A DNA stretch of 43,125 bases from a bacterium (GCA_029564595.1 JAKQPS010000009.1:1-43125), one strand, 5' to 3'; numbered from the stretch's first letter, positions 32,721 through 41,592 are shown. Notes: generated by a model not told the origin, from the sequence alone. Translations and numbers: made by a program.

Positions 32721-34538
32721 ATGAACATTCTCGGCATTTCCGCATATTATCATGACAGCGCGGCGTGTTTGGTAAAAGACGGCGAGATTATATCCGCCGC
32801 GCAGGAAGAACGATTCACAAGGAAGAAGCACGATCCCGATTTTCCTAAAAATTCGATTGAGTATTGTTTGAATGAAGCAGGGCTTGGCTCCGCGTCGGAA
32901 CTCGACTGCGTTGTTTTCTATGACAAACCGTTCATCAAATTCGAGCGGCTTCTTCTAACGTATCTGAGTTATGCGCCGGCGGGATTGAGGTCTTTCATGA
33001 CTGCGATGCCGACATGGTTGACGCAAAAACTCTGGCTGCGCGAAGAGATATCCAAGAGGCTGAAATTCAAAGGGCCGCTGCTCTTTTCTGAGCACCACGA
33101 GTCGCATGCGGCATCGGCGTTTTTTCCGTCGCCGTTTGAAGAGGCGGCGGTGTTGACGCTGGACGGGGTGGGGGAGTGGGCCACGGCGAGTCAGGGCGAG
33201 GGCCGGGGCAACCGCGTTTCAATTTCCCGCGAAATCAGGTTTCCTCATTCTCTGGGGCTGCTTTATTCCGCGTTCACTTATTTCTGCGGATTCAAAGTTA
33301 ATTCAGGCGAGTACAAGCTGATGGGGCTGGCGCCGTACGGCGAGCCGAGGTTCGTTGACGAGATAAAAAACAATCTCATCGACATCAAGGATGACGGTTC
33401 GTTCAGGCTGAACCTGAAATATTTCTCGTACATGGCTGGGCTGAGGATGACGAACAAGCGATTCGCCGCGCTGTTCGGGGTCGGGCCGAGGAAGCCGGAA
33501 TCTGCAATAACGGATATTTACATGGATTTGGCGAGGTCTATTCAGGCGGTAACGGAAGAGATTGTGCTGAAGATGGCGAGGGATATCCGCGAGCGGACCG
33601 GGATGAGGAATCTGTGCATGGCCGGAGGGGTGGCGCTCAATTGCGTGGCTAACGGCGCGCTGTTGCGGGAGGGGGTATTCGACGACATCTGGATACAGCC
33701 TGCGGCGGGAGACGCCGGGGGCGCGTTGGGCGCGGCCATGTTGGCGTGGCATCACTATTACGGCAAACCCCGGAAGACCGGCAAAGGAGACGCGCAGCGC
33801 GGCTCGCTGCTCGGCCCGGAGTTTACAGATGAACAAATCGAGGCGTTCCTCGTCGAGAATGACATCCTGTTTGAGCGCGTCGGGCGGGAAAATGTGGCGG
33901 CGCGGACGGCGGAGCTTCTTGAAGAGGGAAACGTCGTCGGGTGGTTCCAAGGTCGTATGGAGTTCGGGCCGAGGGCTTTGGGGGCCAGAAGCATAATAGG
34001 CGACGCGCGCTCGCGGGACATGCAGAGCGTGATGAACCTAAAGATTAAGTTCAGGGAATCTTTTCGTCCGTTCGCGCCGTCGGTTCTTGCGGAGCGGGCG
34101 GCGGATTATTTTTGTATCGATCGCGAGAGTCCTTACATGTTGCTGACTGCCGACGCGCGAAAGGAAACACGCAGAGAGCTATCGTCCGAAGAACTTTCGC
34201 TTAAGGGGTTGGATAAACTTCGCGTGGCGCGTTCTTCAACTCCGGCGATAACTCATGTCGATTATTCGGCTCGCGTGCAGACGGTATCAAAGGATGCGAA
34301 TCCGCTTTACCATGAGATGATATCCGAGTTTGACAGGCGCACGGGCTGCGGTCTGATAATAAACACATCGTTTAATGTGCGCGGCGAGCCTATAGTCTGT
34401 TCGCCGGAGGACGCTTACAGGTGTTTCATGCGCACACAGATGGACTATCTTGTGATGGGCGGGTTCGTTTTGGACAAGAAGCGGCAGCCGGAAGTTGAGA
34501 TTCCCGAAGATTGGCTCAAGGAGTTTTCACCGGATTGA
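32721..34538 (+). CDS. NodU/CmcH-family O-carbamoyltransferase
   Basis: 605 residues. The N-terminal Kae1-like domain begins MNILGISAYYHDSAACLVKD. It contains the metal-site histidines in SEHHESHAASAFF (125-129), LTLDGVGEWATAS and the later AGGVALNCVANG. The C-terminal domain shows EFGPRALGARSIIGDAR, FRPFAPSVLAE and LIINTSFNVRGEPIVCSP. The family makes carbamoyl-adenylate from carbamoyl phosphate and ATP and transfers the carbamoyl group to a hydroxyl of a sugar or natural product (nodulation factor, cephamycin, saxitoxin). In this locus the acceptor is probably a glycan made by the neighbouring genes; that is inference. Its stop overlaps the TTG start of the SxtJ gene. Confidence 0.95.
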   Translation: MNILGISAYYHDSAACLVKDGEIISAAQEERFTRKKHDPDFPKNSIEYCLNEAGLGSASELDCVVFYDKPFIKFERLLLTYLSYAPAGLRSFMTAMPTWLTQKLWLREEISKRLKFKGPLLFSEHHESHAASAFFPSPFEEAAVLTLDGVGEWATASQGEGRGNRVSISREIRFPHSLGLLYSAFTYFCGFKVNSGEYKLMGLAPYGEPRFVDEIKNNLIDIKDDGSFRLNLKYFSYMAGLRMTNKRFAALFGVGPRKPESAITDIYMDLARSIQAVTEEIVLKMARDIRERTGMRNLCMAGGVALNCVANGALLREGVFDDIWIQPAAGDAGGALGAAMLAWHHYYGKPRKTGKGDAQRGSLLGPEFTDEQIEAFLVENDILFERVGRENVAARTAELLEEGNVVGWFQGRMEFGPRALGARSIIGDARSRDMQSVMNLKIKFRESFRPFAPSVLAERAADYFCIDRESPYMLLTADARKETRRELSSEELSLKGLDKLRVARSSTPAITHVDYSARVQTVSKDANPLYHEMISEFDRRTGCGLIINTSFNVRGEPIVCSPEDAYRCFMRTQMDYLVMGGFVLDKKRQPEVEIPEDWLKEFSPD

Positions 34539-34948
34539 GCGGCGGAGAGAAGAACAACGAGTTGAAACAGGCGGCTAGATTCGCGCTAACGGCGTTTATC
34601 GCGACCGGAGCGCTGGCCGCGCTGGCGCTCCTGCGCGGCAAGCCTGTCGCGGCGCAGGTGTTTGCGTCGCTGTCCGCGTACATGTTTGCCGCAAGGTTCA
34701 TTCTGCCGGGCATATTGCTGAAGCCAACTTTCAACGCTGTTACGGCGGCGGCGCGGACGCTCGGCTGGGTGAATGCGGCGGTAGCCCTCGGTCTTGCTTA
34801 CTTCTTCGTGTTTGCTCCTGTAGCGATGGTTCTGCGCGCGGCGCGGCGGGACTTCATGCTGCGGAAGTTCGACCCGAAAGCTGAAACCTACTGGCATGAA
34901 ACGGAACAGAAGCCGCTTGATCCCAAAAGATACGAACAAAGGTTCTGA
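34535..34948 (+). CDS. SxtJ-like membrane protein
   Basis: 137 residues from a TTG at 34535 that overlaps the carbamoyltransferase stop, with AAGGAG at 34518-34523. An in-frame TTG at 34511 lacks such a site. Two or three hydrophobic segments are seen (ALTAFIATGALAALALL, SLSAYMFAARFILPGILL, VNAAVALGLAYFFVFAPVAM), then a basic C-terminus FDPKAETYWHETEQKPLDPK, typical of SxtJ proteins. The name comes from the saxitoxin cluster; the biochemical role is unknown. It completes the DUF5989-carbamoyltransferase-SxtJ cassette. Confidence 0.85.
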   Translation: MSGGEKNNELKQAARFALTAFIATGALAALALLRGKPVAAQVFASLSAYMFAARFILPGILLKPTFNAVTAAARTLGWVNAAVALGLAYFFVFAPVAMVLRAARRDFMLRKFDPKAETYWHETEQKPLDPKRYEQRF

Positions 34949-34979
34949 TTGAAATAATCCGCTTGATCTCTGATTGACG

Positions 34980-37052
34980 CTACGCGCCTTTTTTCAAGAG
35001 AGATTCGGAGACCGTTCTCGGGACTTCCTGATAGCTGTGGAATTCCATTGAGAAATTGCCCCTGCCTTGAGTGCAGTTGCGGATGACGGTGGAGTATCCG
35101 AACATTTCGCTGAGAGGGACCATAGCGGCGATGACGCGCCGCGCGCCGGCGACGGACTCCATTTCCGCGAGCCTGCCCCTGCGCGAACTGATGTCCTGCA
35201 TGACGTTGCCGACGAACTCTTCGGGGACGTCGATCTCGACTTTCATGATCGGCTCCTTGAGTATCGGGTGAGCTTTTCTCAGGGCGTTCTTGAGGCCGAT
35301 GGAGGCTGCGATTCTGAAAGCTTGGTCGTTGGAGTCCACCTCGTGAAAAGCGCCGCCGAGGAGCGTGACCGCGATGTCGATGACGGGATACGCTCCGAGC
35401 ACGCCGGTCTTCATTGCGTCTTCCACGCCTTTCTGGACGGAGGAGAAATATTCCTGTGGGATTTCGCCGCCTTTGACGTCGGTCGCGAAAACGAAACCTT
35501 CGCCGGGTTGGAGCGGCTCTACGCGGAGGATGACTTTGCCGAAATGGCCGCGCCCGCCGCTCTGCTTTACGTAGCTGCCTTCGGATTCGACAGAGCGCGA
35601 CACTGTTTCCTTGAACGCGACTTTGGGTTTTCCCGTCAGAGCGTCAACGTTGAACTCCCGTTTCAGCCTGTCGGTGACGATTTCAAGGTGAAGTTCGCCC
35701 ATGCCGGAGATAATCGTCTGTTCGATATCGTTGTTGATTTCCACCTTGAAGGTGGGGTCTTCCTTCGCCAGTTCGTGGAGGGCCGCAGACATTTTCTGTT
35801 GGTCGCCTTTGGAAGCAGGCTCAATGGACATCGATATGACCGGCTCCGGGAAAGTTATGTTCCCCAGAACGACCGGAGAGTTTTCGTCGGTTAGGGTGTC
35901 GCCGGTGTTGACCGTCTTGAGTCCGATGACGCCGCCGATTCCGCCGGCGGTAAGCTCTTCAAGCTCTTCCCAGCGGTTGGCGTTCATGCGGAGTATGCGT
36001 GTGACCCGGTCCATTTTGCCGTTCACCGAGTTGTACACGCGGGAGTTTTTTTTCATTACGCCGGAGTAGACTCTGACGTAGGTGATGTGGCCGACGTGAG
36101 GCTCTCTGGCGATTTTGAAGGCGAGAGCCGCGAGCGGCTCGCTGTCGTCCGTTTCCCGGACGACGCTTTCGCCCGTCTTCCTGTCCGCGCCCACGACCGC
36201 CGGGACGTCGAGCGGAGATGGCAGATATTCGTTGACGGCGTCCAGAAGAGACTGAACGCCTATATCCTTCATTGAGGTTCCGCAGAACATCGGAACGAGG
36301 CCGGAGCGGATGGTGGTTTCGCGGATGGCTTTTCTAAGGATATCTTTGGAGATATCGGCCTCTTCGAGGAACATCTCGGCGATCTCGTCCGATTTGTCGG
36401 CGAGGCGCTCGATGAGTTTTGCGCGCCATGCGGCAGCGTTCTCCATGCAATCTTCGGGTATCGCCGTCCGAGTTCTGCCGTCTTCGCCTTCGGTGTCGGG
36501 CAGCTCAAGCTCCATCTCGATAAGATCAATTACGCCGGCGAAAGTTTCGCCGTCAAAATATGGAATAGAGACAGGGGCTGGCGAGGCTCCGAACTTGCTT
36601 TCTAGTTGTTCGGCGCATCTGAAATAATCTGCGCCCAGCCTGTCCATCTTGTTGACGAACACGATTCTCGGAATGCCGTATTTATTGGCCTGCCGCCAGA
36701 CTGTTTCCGTCTGCGGCTGGACGCCGCCGGTGGCGCAGAATACGACCACAAGGCCGTCGAGCACGCGCATCGCCCGCTCGACCTCGACCGTGAAGTCAAC
36801 GTGTCCGGGAGTGTCTATGATATTTATCGAGTGGCCTTTCCATTCGCAGGAAGTCGCCGCCGAGACGATTGTGATCCCGCGCTCCTTTTCCTGCTCCATC
36901 CAGTCCATCGTCGCCGTGCCTGAGTCGACGGCGCCCAGCCGGTGAACCTTCCCGGTGTAGTAGAGGATGCCCTCCGTCGTGGTTGTTTTTCCGGCGTCAA
37001 TGTGCGCCACGATTCCGATGTTTCTGGCTTTTCTCAAATCAGACTCTTTCAT
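34980..37052 (-). CDS. fusA: Elongation factor G
   Basis: 690 residues from the ATG at 37052 (MKESDLRKARNIGIVAHIDA). The frame is open ten codons earlier at a TTG. The GTPase drives ribosomal translocation. G motifs are at residues 16-24 (AHIDAGKTT), IIDTPGHVDF and VNKMDRLGAD. Domains III-V include SGMGELHLEIVTDRLKREF, KQSGGRGHFGKV and PLSEMFGYSTVIRNCTQGRG. It is not in the str operon position, where fusA would precede tuf. The part left of tuf is not visible, so this may be the only EF-G or a paralog. No strong Shine-Dalgarno; a hairpin plus T-run lies 28 bases upstream. Confidence 0.95.
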   Translation of the reverse strand: MKESDLRKARNIGIVAHIDAGKTTTTEGILYYTGKVHRLGAVDSGTATMDWMEQEKERGITIVSAATSCEWKGHSINIIDTPGHVDFTVEVERAMRVLDGLVVVFCATGGVQPQTETVWRQANKYGIPRIVFVNKMDRLGADYFRCAEQLESKFGASPAPVSIPYFDGETFAGVIDLIEMELELPDTEGEDGRTRTAIPEDCMENAAAWRAKLIERLADKSDEIAEMFLEEADISKDILRKAIRETTIRSGLVPMFCGTSMKDIGVQSLLDAVNEYLPSPLDVPAVVGADRKTGESVVRETDDSEPLAALAFKIAREPHVGHITYVRVYSGVMKKNSRVYNSVNGKMDRVTRILRMNANRWEELEELTAGGIGGVIGLKTVNTGDTLTDENSPVVLGNITFPEPVISMSIEPASKGDQQKMSAALHELAKEDPTFKVEINNDIEQTIISGMGELHLEIVTDRLKREFNVDALTGKPKVAFKETVSRSVESEGSYVKQSGGRGHFGKVILRVEPLQPGEGFVFATDVKGGEIPQEYFSSVQKGVEDAMKTGVLGAYPVIDIAVTLLGGAFHEVDSNDQAFRIAASIGLKNALRKAHPILKEPIMKVEIDVPEEFVGNVMQDISSRRGRLAEMESVAGARRVIAAMVPLSEMFGYSTVIRNCTQGRGNFSMEFHSYQEVPRTVSESLLKKGA

Positions 37053-37080
37053 GACCTTGCAAACCTGTTCCCTTTCGAGC

Positions 37081-37127
37081 AAAAAAAAACCGGCCCGTTT
37101 CGCCGCTTGCCTTTCGCGGCATGGCCG
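37081..37127 (-). terminator. Terminator-like hairpin in the fusA leader
   Basis: On the minus strand CGGCC/GGCCG (37123-37127 with 37091-37095) encloses GCCGC/GCGGC (37116-37120 with 37102-37106), followed one base later by nine T (37081-37089). It ends 28 bases before the fusA ATG. It may end the HD-GYP transcript, or, because a promoter lies just upstream, act as an attenuator or 5' stem-loop of the fusA mRNA. Confidence 0.55.
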
Positions 37128-37134
37128 ACATTAC

Positions 37135-37162
37135 ATTCTAAGGGTTAAGCGGAATTTGTCCA
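37135..37162 (-). promoter_or_regulatory. Probable fusA promoter
   Basis: On the minus strand TGGACA (37157-37162), a 16-base spacer and TAGAAT (37135-37140), each one base from consensus. Predicted transcription start is near 37128, at the base of the hairpin 37081-37127. Confidence 0.5.
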
Positions 37163-37189
37163 TACGCGCGGAAAAAAACTTTGCCGCGC

Positions 37190-38320
37190 TCAGAGTTTCA
37201 TTATGTGCTCGATGGATTTCATTATGTTCGCCGAAGAGATGACGCCTTCGATGAACCAGTCTCTGTAGCTGTCGTCGGAGAGGTCCACGTGGAACGGTTT
37301 CACTGGTTTGGTTTCATCTTCGTAAATGACGAGAATGCGGGGGCGCAGCGGGTTGTCTCTGTTAGAGTTGATGACCACCGCCCGCATCGAGTTGTTGAGT
37401 TGCACGAAAGTACCGGCGGGATATATTGCGAGATTCGAGACGAACACGCGCAACACTTCGGGGTCGAACCTGTGATATTTAGGATCGACGATAGTGACCA
37501 TAGCCTGATGAGGGTCCACCCTGTTGGCGGGGTCGAACGGCGAGACGAGCGTGTTGAAAGCTTCGGACACCGCGATTATGGACGCGAGCTTGGATATCTG
37601 TCCGGCTTTCAGTCCTTCGGGGTATCCCGAGCCGTCCATGTATTCGTGGTGTTGGGCGACGGCGTCCAGCGCGTTCTCGCTGATGCCCCTTATCTCTCTT
37701 GCCATCTCCATGCTGCGGAGCGGATGCTTGCGGATGTTCGCGGGCGCGGCGGTCAGCATCGAGTTGTCCCACTTCTGTTTCTTATAAGCGACAAGGCCGA
37801 GGTCGTGCAGCAGACACGCCGTGCCGAGGTCGTTCTGTTCGGCCTCCGGCAGTTCGAGCGACCGGCCGAGTATCAGAGCCGTCACGCACACGTCCACATT
37901 GTGCTGATATATATATTCGTCCGAAGCTTTCAGTTTGGAGAGCAGGGACAGCACGCCCTGTTCGAGCGCTATGACATCGAGTATCTGGGTAATCGTCCGG
38001 GATATCAGATCTATCTCGCACGCGCCTTCCGATATCAGGTTCTTGGAAAGCCGCGCAAGAGATGTTATGGCGTCCTCGTAGGTCTGTTTGGCGAGCACTT
38101 TTATCGACTCGCTGAAAACCTCGTTGTTGTCCGCGCCGCCGTCGTATGTCTCGACGAAAATATGCTCAATGCCCCACTTGCCGAGTCTCTTTATGTGGGG
38201 TTTTTCGAGCATGAAGCCGGGCCGCATAAGTTCCCGCCCGCCGGAGTGCAGCACCACGACCGGTTTCGCGAGAATCATCCCCGGTTCCGCGTCGAATATG
38301 CGGATTTTCTTCATTCCCAT
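37190..38320 (-). CDS. HD-GYP domain protein (c-di-GMP phosphodiesterase-like)
   Basis: 376 residues. The N-terminal ~80 residues (KIRIFDAEPGMILAKPVVVL) are a small domain common ahead of HD-GYP domains. The HD-GYP core has His140, His172-Asp173 (LLHDLGLVA), His199, His224-His225 and the GYP at 232-234 (HHEYMDGSGYPEGLKAGQIS). HD-GYP enzymes hydrolyse cyclic di-GMP with two or three metals. The usual ADxxDA element after GYP reads VSEAFN here, so one ligand Asp is replaced by Glu253 and the second Asp by Asn256. Activity is plausible but not assured. The last ~90 residues form a separate domain. No transmembrane segment is seen, so it is likely cytoplasmic. Confidence 0.88.
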   Translation of the reverse strand: MGMKKIRIFDAEPGMILAKPVVVLHSGGRELMRPGFMLEKPHIKRLGKWGIEHIFVETYDGGADNNEVFSESIKVLAKQTYEDAITSLARLSKNLISEGACEIDLISRTITQILDVIALEQGVLSLLSKLKASDEYIYQHNVDVCVTALILGRSLELPEAEQNDLGTACLLHDLGLVAYKKQKWDNSMLTAAPANIRKHPLRSMEMAREIRGISENALDAVAQHHEYMDGSGYPEGLKAGQISKLASIIAVSEAFNTLVSPFDPANRVDPHQAMVTIVDPKYHRFDPEVLRVFVSNLAIYPAGTFVQLNNSMRAVVINSNRDNPLRPRILVIYEDETKPVKPFHVDLSDDSYRDWFIEGVISSANIMKSIEHIMKL

Positions 38321-38436
38321 CTGCGCCGAGCGCCTCCGCTTGCCTTAATCCCTGCTAATAATCTGTAATAGCTTAATGCTATATAAAACATACATTTCCG
38401 TGTCTGTTTTGTCCATGTCGAAACCGAACAAAAAAA

Positions 38437-39447
38437 CTACCGTTCTTTGCCGTCCGGGATTTCGGATGCCGGCACGGGAACAGGTCTATTCTCCTCTTCC
38501 GTCTCCGTCTCTAAGCCGGCGCTCTCCGTATTGTGCAGCGAAGCGTCGTCCGGCTCATCTTTGAAAGCCGCGTTTTCGGCGTCTCGGACATTTGTTTCGG
38601 GGGAGCCGCAACCGCATTTTCTCTCGCAGGGCTGGAACCTGTTTTCGAATTCCAGAGGAGGCAGTTCCGCCCACGATCTTCCGCCATCGGGCGTTTCTAT
38701 CTCTACCGAGTTCTTGGGGATGCTCAGCCCGATCACTCGCCCCTTAACGCCCTCGATGGTCACCTCTTCGCCCATGCGGGGCATCTTTTTCTTGATTTCC
38801 ATATAAGTGTCGTGCTCGTATTTCAGACAGCAGAAAAGTCTGCCGCATATCCCCGATATCTTCGTGGGATTGAGAGGCAGCCCTTGCTCTTTGGCCATTT
38901 TTATCGATACGGATTGGAACTCGCGCAGGAAAGTGGCGCAGCACAGGGGCCTGCCGCAGGGGCCGATGCCGCCGTGGAGTCTGGCCTCGTCGCGCACGCC
39001 CACCTGCCGAAGCTCGATCCGCGTCCGCAGTCGCGACGCCAGCGTCTTTACCAGTTCCCTGAAATCGACCCGCCCTTCGGCGGTGTAGCAGAGAGTGACT
39101 TTTGTTCCGTCGAAGGTGTACCGGGCGCTGACCAGCTTCATGCCCAGTTTTGCCTTCTCAATTTCCTCGCCGCTGACCTCAAGCGCGCGAGTCTCTTTCT
39201 CGTTAGCGCCCGCCAGTTTCGCCGCGTCGTCCTCGTTAATCTTCCGCATAAGCTTCATCAGCGGAAGCGCCTCGGCCTCTACTTCCTGTTCGCAGATTTC
39301 GCGCATCAACTGTCCGATATCCATACCGAAATCGGTTTCCACCACCACGAGGTCGCCCGGCTCGATCTGCTCGGTCAGCCCGACGGCGTCGAACAGGAAA
39401 GACCTGTTCAGGTAATCCATCCTTACTTCTCCGCATCTAACGATCAT
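38437..39447 (-). CDS. ricT: PSP1-domain protein, RicT-like
   Basis: 336 residues. The PSP1 domain has the conserved cysteines Cys164, Cys169, Cys170, Cys201, Cys206 and Cys207 (GPCGRPLCC and ISGICGRLFCCLKYE), which in Bacillus RicT (YaaT) take part in iron-sulfur cluster binding. Bacillus RicT with RicA and RicF affects RNase Y and phosphorelay functions. The C-terminal ~75 residues are an acidic, Pro/Glu-rich extension with an extra CERKCGCG. The start is supported by GGAG. Last gene of the pdxS-pdxT-yaaR-holB-ricT series; a T-run follows the stop but no good stem was seen. Confidence 0.92.
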   Translation of the reverse strand: MIVRCGEVRMDYLNRSFLFDAVGLTEQIEPGDLVVVETDFGMDIGQLMREICEQEVEAEALPLMKLMRKINEDDAAKLAGANEKETRALEVSGEEIEKAKLGMKLVSARYTFDGTKVTLCYTAEGRVDFRELVKTLASRLRTRIELRQVGVRDEARLHGGIGPCGRPLCCATFLREFQSVSIKMAKEQGLPLNPTKISGICGRLFCCLKYEHDTYMEIKKKMPRMGEEVTIEGVKGRVIGLSIPKNSVEIETPDGGRSWAELPPLEFENRFQPCERKCGCGSPETNVRDAENAAFKDEPDDASLHNTESAGLETETEEENRPVPVPASEIPDGKER

Positions 39448-39521
39448 CTATTTTCTCCAGTCGCGCCGGGAGGGTGTCCGCCCGGACCGCTTCTTCGCTT
39501 CGATTTTGCGTCGCGCGCCTT

Positions 39522-40511
39522 TCAGGCGGCTCCGGCTTTTGCTTTCAAATTTATCGCCATCGCTTCGAGGGCGGATTCCGTCAAGCCGCCGCCTCGAACG
39601 GTCTGTATCGTGTTCATTAGAGTTTCGAGAATGTCGCAGCCGCGTTTCATCTCGCCTGCGCCCGCGCCGACCGTCATGTGTTTTCTTTCAACCATGGACA
39701 TCATTATTTCGAGGATGGCCGCCACGCTCTTTCGCCGGGCGGTGGATTCAGTGTCCTCGGCGGTCGACAGGTCGATCCTTCCGGCGAGCGCCCCCACTTC
39801 CTCGGCTAGCCTCGTGGGCGACGCGGAAGCTTTCTTCAGCAGCCTCTCGAAAAGTTCCGCTTCCACATCCTCGAACAGTTCTTTCAATTTTCTGTCTTCG
39901 CTCAGTCGCAGGATTTCTCCCATGTTGCCGCGCGCGATGGGGAACAGGTAGTCCACCTGACCGCCGGAGAGTCTTTCTCCGGCCACCGCCGCCGCCTCCG
40001 CCGGAGTGAGCGGACGAAAAGGCACGGAGAGGACGCGCGACTTGATGGTCGGCATTATCCTGTCCGCCTTTTCCGTCAGCAGCACGAAGACGGACATTTC
40101 GGGAGGCTCTTCGATGACTTTGAGCAAAGCGTTCGCCGCTTCGGCGCCCATGGCGTCCGCGTCGTCGAGAATGAGGAACCGTCTTTTTCCCGCGTTAGGG
40201 GTCATGTGGGCGTCATTTCGGATTTCCTTCGCCTCTTCTTTTCTGTAGCCCTGTCTGGTGGGGGAGTAGACGCGGGCGTCTATGTCAACGCCGCGTTCGA
40301 CGCGGCGGCATGAAGGGCAGACGCCGCAAGCGTCCGCGTCGTCCATCGGAGCGGCGCAGTTGACTGCCTGAGCGAAAGCGAGCGCGGAAGTCCGTTTGCC
40401 GACGCCCGCCGGCCCGATGAAGAGAAAAGCATGTCCGAGACGGCCCGACTTCAGCGTCCCGAGCAGGCTCCTCACAGCCACGCTCTGTCCGATTATATCT
40501 CTCAGCGGCAT
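39522..40511 (-). CDS. holB: DNA polymerase III delta' subunit
   Basis: 329 residues from the ATG at 40511; the open frame extends 37 codons into yaaR, which is rejected. MPLRDIIGQSVAVRSLLGTL, the Walker A GPAGVGKRT at residues 33-41, a Cys cluster in DACGVCPSCRR and the sensor segment FLILDDADAMGAEAANALLK are typical of AAA+ clamp-loader subunits. delta' opens and loads the sliding clamp together with DnaX and delta. The SRC motif region is PTIKSRVLSV, with Val in place of the Cys. Seven bases separate it from yaaR. Confidence 0.92.
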   Translation of the reverse strand: MPLRDIIGQSVAVRSLLGTLKSGRLGHAFLFIGPAGVGKRTSALAFAQAVNCAAPMDDADACGVCPSCRRVERGVDIDARVYSPTRQGYRKEEAKEIRNDAHMTPNAGKRRFLILDDADAMGAEAANALLKVIEEPPEMSVFVLLTEKADRIMPTIKSRVLSVPFRPLTPAEAAAVAGERLSGGQVDYLFPIARGNMGEILRLSEDRKLKELFEDVEAELFERLLKKASASPTRLAEEVGALAGRIDLSTAEDTESTARRKSVAAILEIMMSMVERKHMTVGAGAGEMKRGCDILETLMNTIQTVRGGGLTESALEAMAINLKAKAGAA

Positions 40512-40518
40512 TGTTTTG

Positions 40519-40986
40519 TCACGTGTACATGTCCAGCAACAGCCCTCTAATGCGGTCCAGCCTCGCCATAAACGCCAGAAGGTTCGTCTGTCTTTTGACG
40601 AACTCCTCGGCCAGAGCCGCAAGCTCCGTGTCTATGGTTTTCACCAGAAGCAGAGACTTCTTCTTGCCCGTAGGGCTGACGGACAGTTTTTCTTCGACCG
40701 CGAACAAGTCGTTCACCACGACGTTCACGAATTTTCTTACAAGCTCCCTGTATTTTTCAAGCGACTCGAAGGTGAGGCTTTTTTCGATTTCCGCAGCCTG
40801 TTTGTCGATGCCGGAAAGCAACTGCCCCAGCTCTTCTTTAATCTCGGCGCGCTGGGCTTCGAGAAGTTTCCGTGTGAAAGGCGCGTCGGCGGAGGCGGAT
40901 TTTGCCGCCCTTGCTCTGGACGAGGCGCCGGCTTTGCCCGATCTTCTAGTCCTGTCGCGTCCGGCCTTGTCTATGTGGACTTCCAT
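40519..40986 (-). CDS. YaaR-like protein (DUF327)
   Basis: 155 residues, helical and rich in charged residues. FTRKLLEAQRAEIKEELGQL, LTFESLEKYRELVRKFVNVV and the C-terminal RLDRIRGLLLDMYT fit the YaaR/DUF327 family, which lies between yaaQ and holB in Bacillus and relatives. Its function is unknown. The gene order yaaR-holB-ricT is retained here, which supports the assignment. Six bases after pdxT. Confidence 0.85.
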   Translation of the reverse strand: MEVHIDKAGRDRTRRSGKAGASSRARAAKSASADAPFTRKLLEAQRAEIKEELGQLLSGIDKQAAEIEKSLTFESLEKYRELVRKFVNVVVNDLFAVEEKLSVSPTGKKKSLLLVKTIDTELAALAEEFVKRQTNLLAFMARLDRIRGLLLDMYT

Positions 40987-40992
40987 TGTTCC

Positions 40993-41592
40993 TCAGTCTC
41001 CGATCCGGGCGGCGAATTCGTCCAAGAAATATTTATGCAGACGCCAGTCGTCCGTAAGTTCAGGATGGAAGTTGCCCGCCAAACACAATCCTTGGCTTAT
41101 AAGCGCGGGAGCGCCGGCGTGGCTCGCGAGGATTTTTACCCCGTCGCCCACCCGCGTCACTTTCGGCGCTCGTATGAACACCGCCCTGAACCGCATCGGC
41201 CCCGATCCATTCACTGAGTCGATTACGATGTCGGACTCGAAGCTCTCCACCTGAGGGCCGTACGCGTTGCGCTCCACCGTCGCGTCGATGAAGCCGAGTT
41301 GCGCCAGATCATGGTCGCCCTCCGTGTCCGAGCAGACGAGTATCATCCCCATGCAGGTTCCGTACACCGCGAGAGATCCGGAAAGGTATCTTTCGCGGAT
41401 GGCCTTGTCTAGGCCGTATCTGCGCATAAGGCGGGAGACGGTCGTGCTTTCCCCGCCGGGGATGACAAGCCCGGACACCGAGTCGAGTTGAGCGGGCGTT
41501 CTTATCTCTACCGCCTCGATGCCAGCCTTGCGCAACATCTTTATATGAAGCTCGAAATCGCCCTGCAGCGCGAGCGCGCCGATTCTGCCCAA
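40993..41592 (-). CDS. pdxT: Pyridoxal 5'-phosphate synthase glutaminase subunit PdxT
   Basis: 199 residues. A class I glutamine amidotransferase that supplies ammonia to PdxS. IGALALQGDFELHIKML, PGGEST, the catalytic Cys80 in YGTCMGMIL (Met81 where Ala is usual), and His176-Glu178 in NFHPELTDD form the catalytic set. It is 15 bases after pdxS and 6 before yaaR. Confidence 0.95.
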   Translation of the reverse strand: MGRIGALALQGDFELHIKMLRKAGIEAVEIRTPAQLDSVSGLVIPGGESTTVSRLMRRYGLDKAIRERYLSGSLAVYGTCMGMILVCSDTEGDHDLAQLGFIDATVERNAYGPQVESFESDIVIDSVNGSGPMRFRAVFIRAPKVTRVGDGVKILASHAGAPALISQGLCLAGNFHPELTDDWRLHKYFLDEFAARIGD

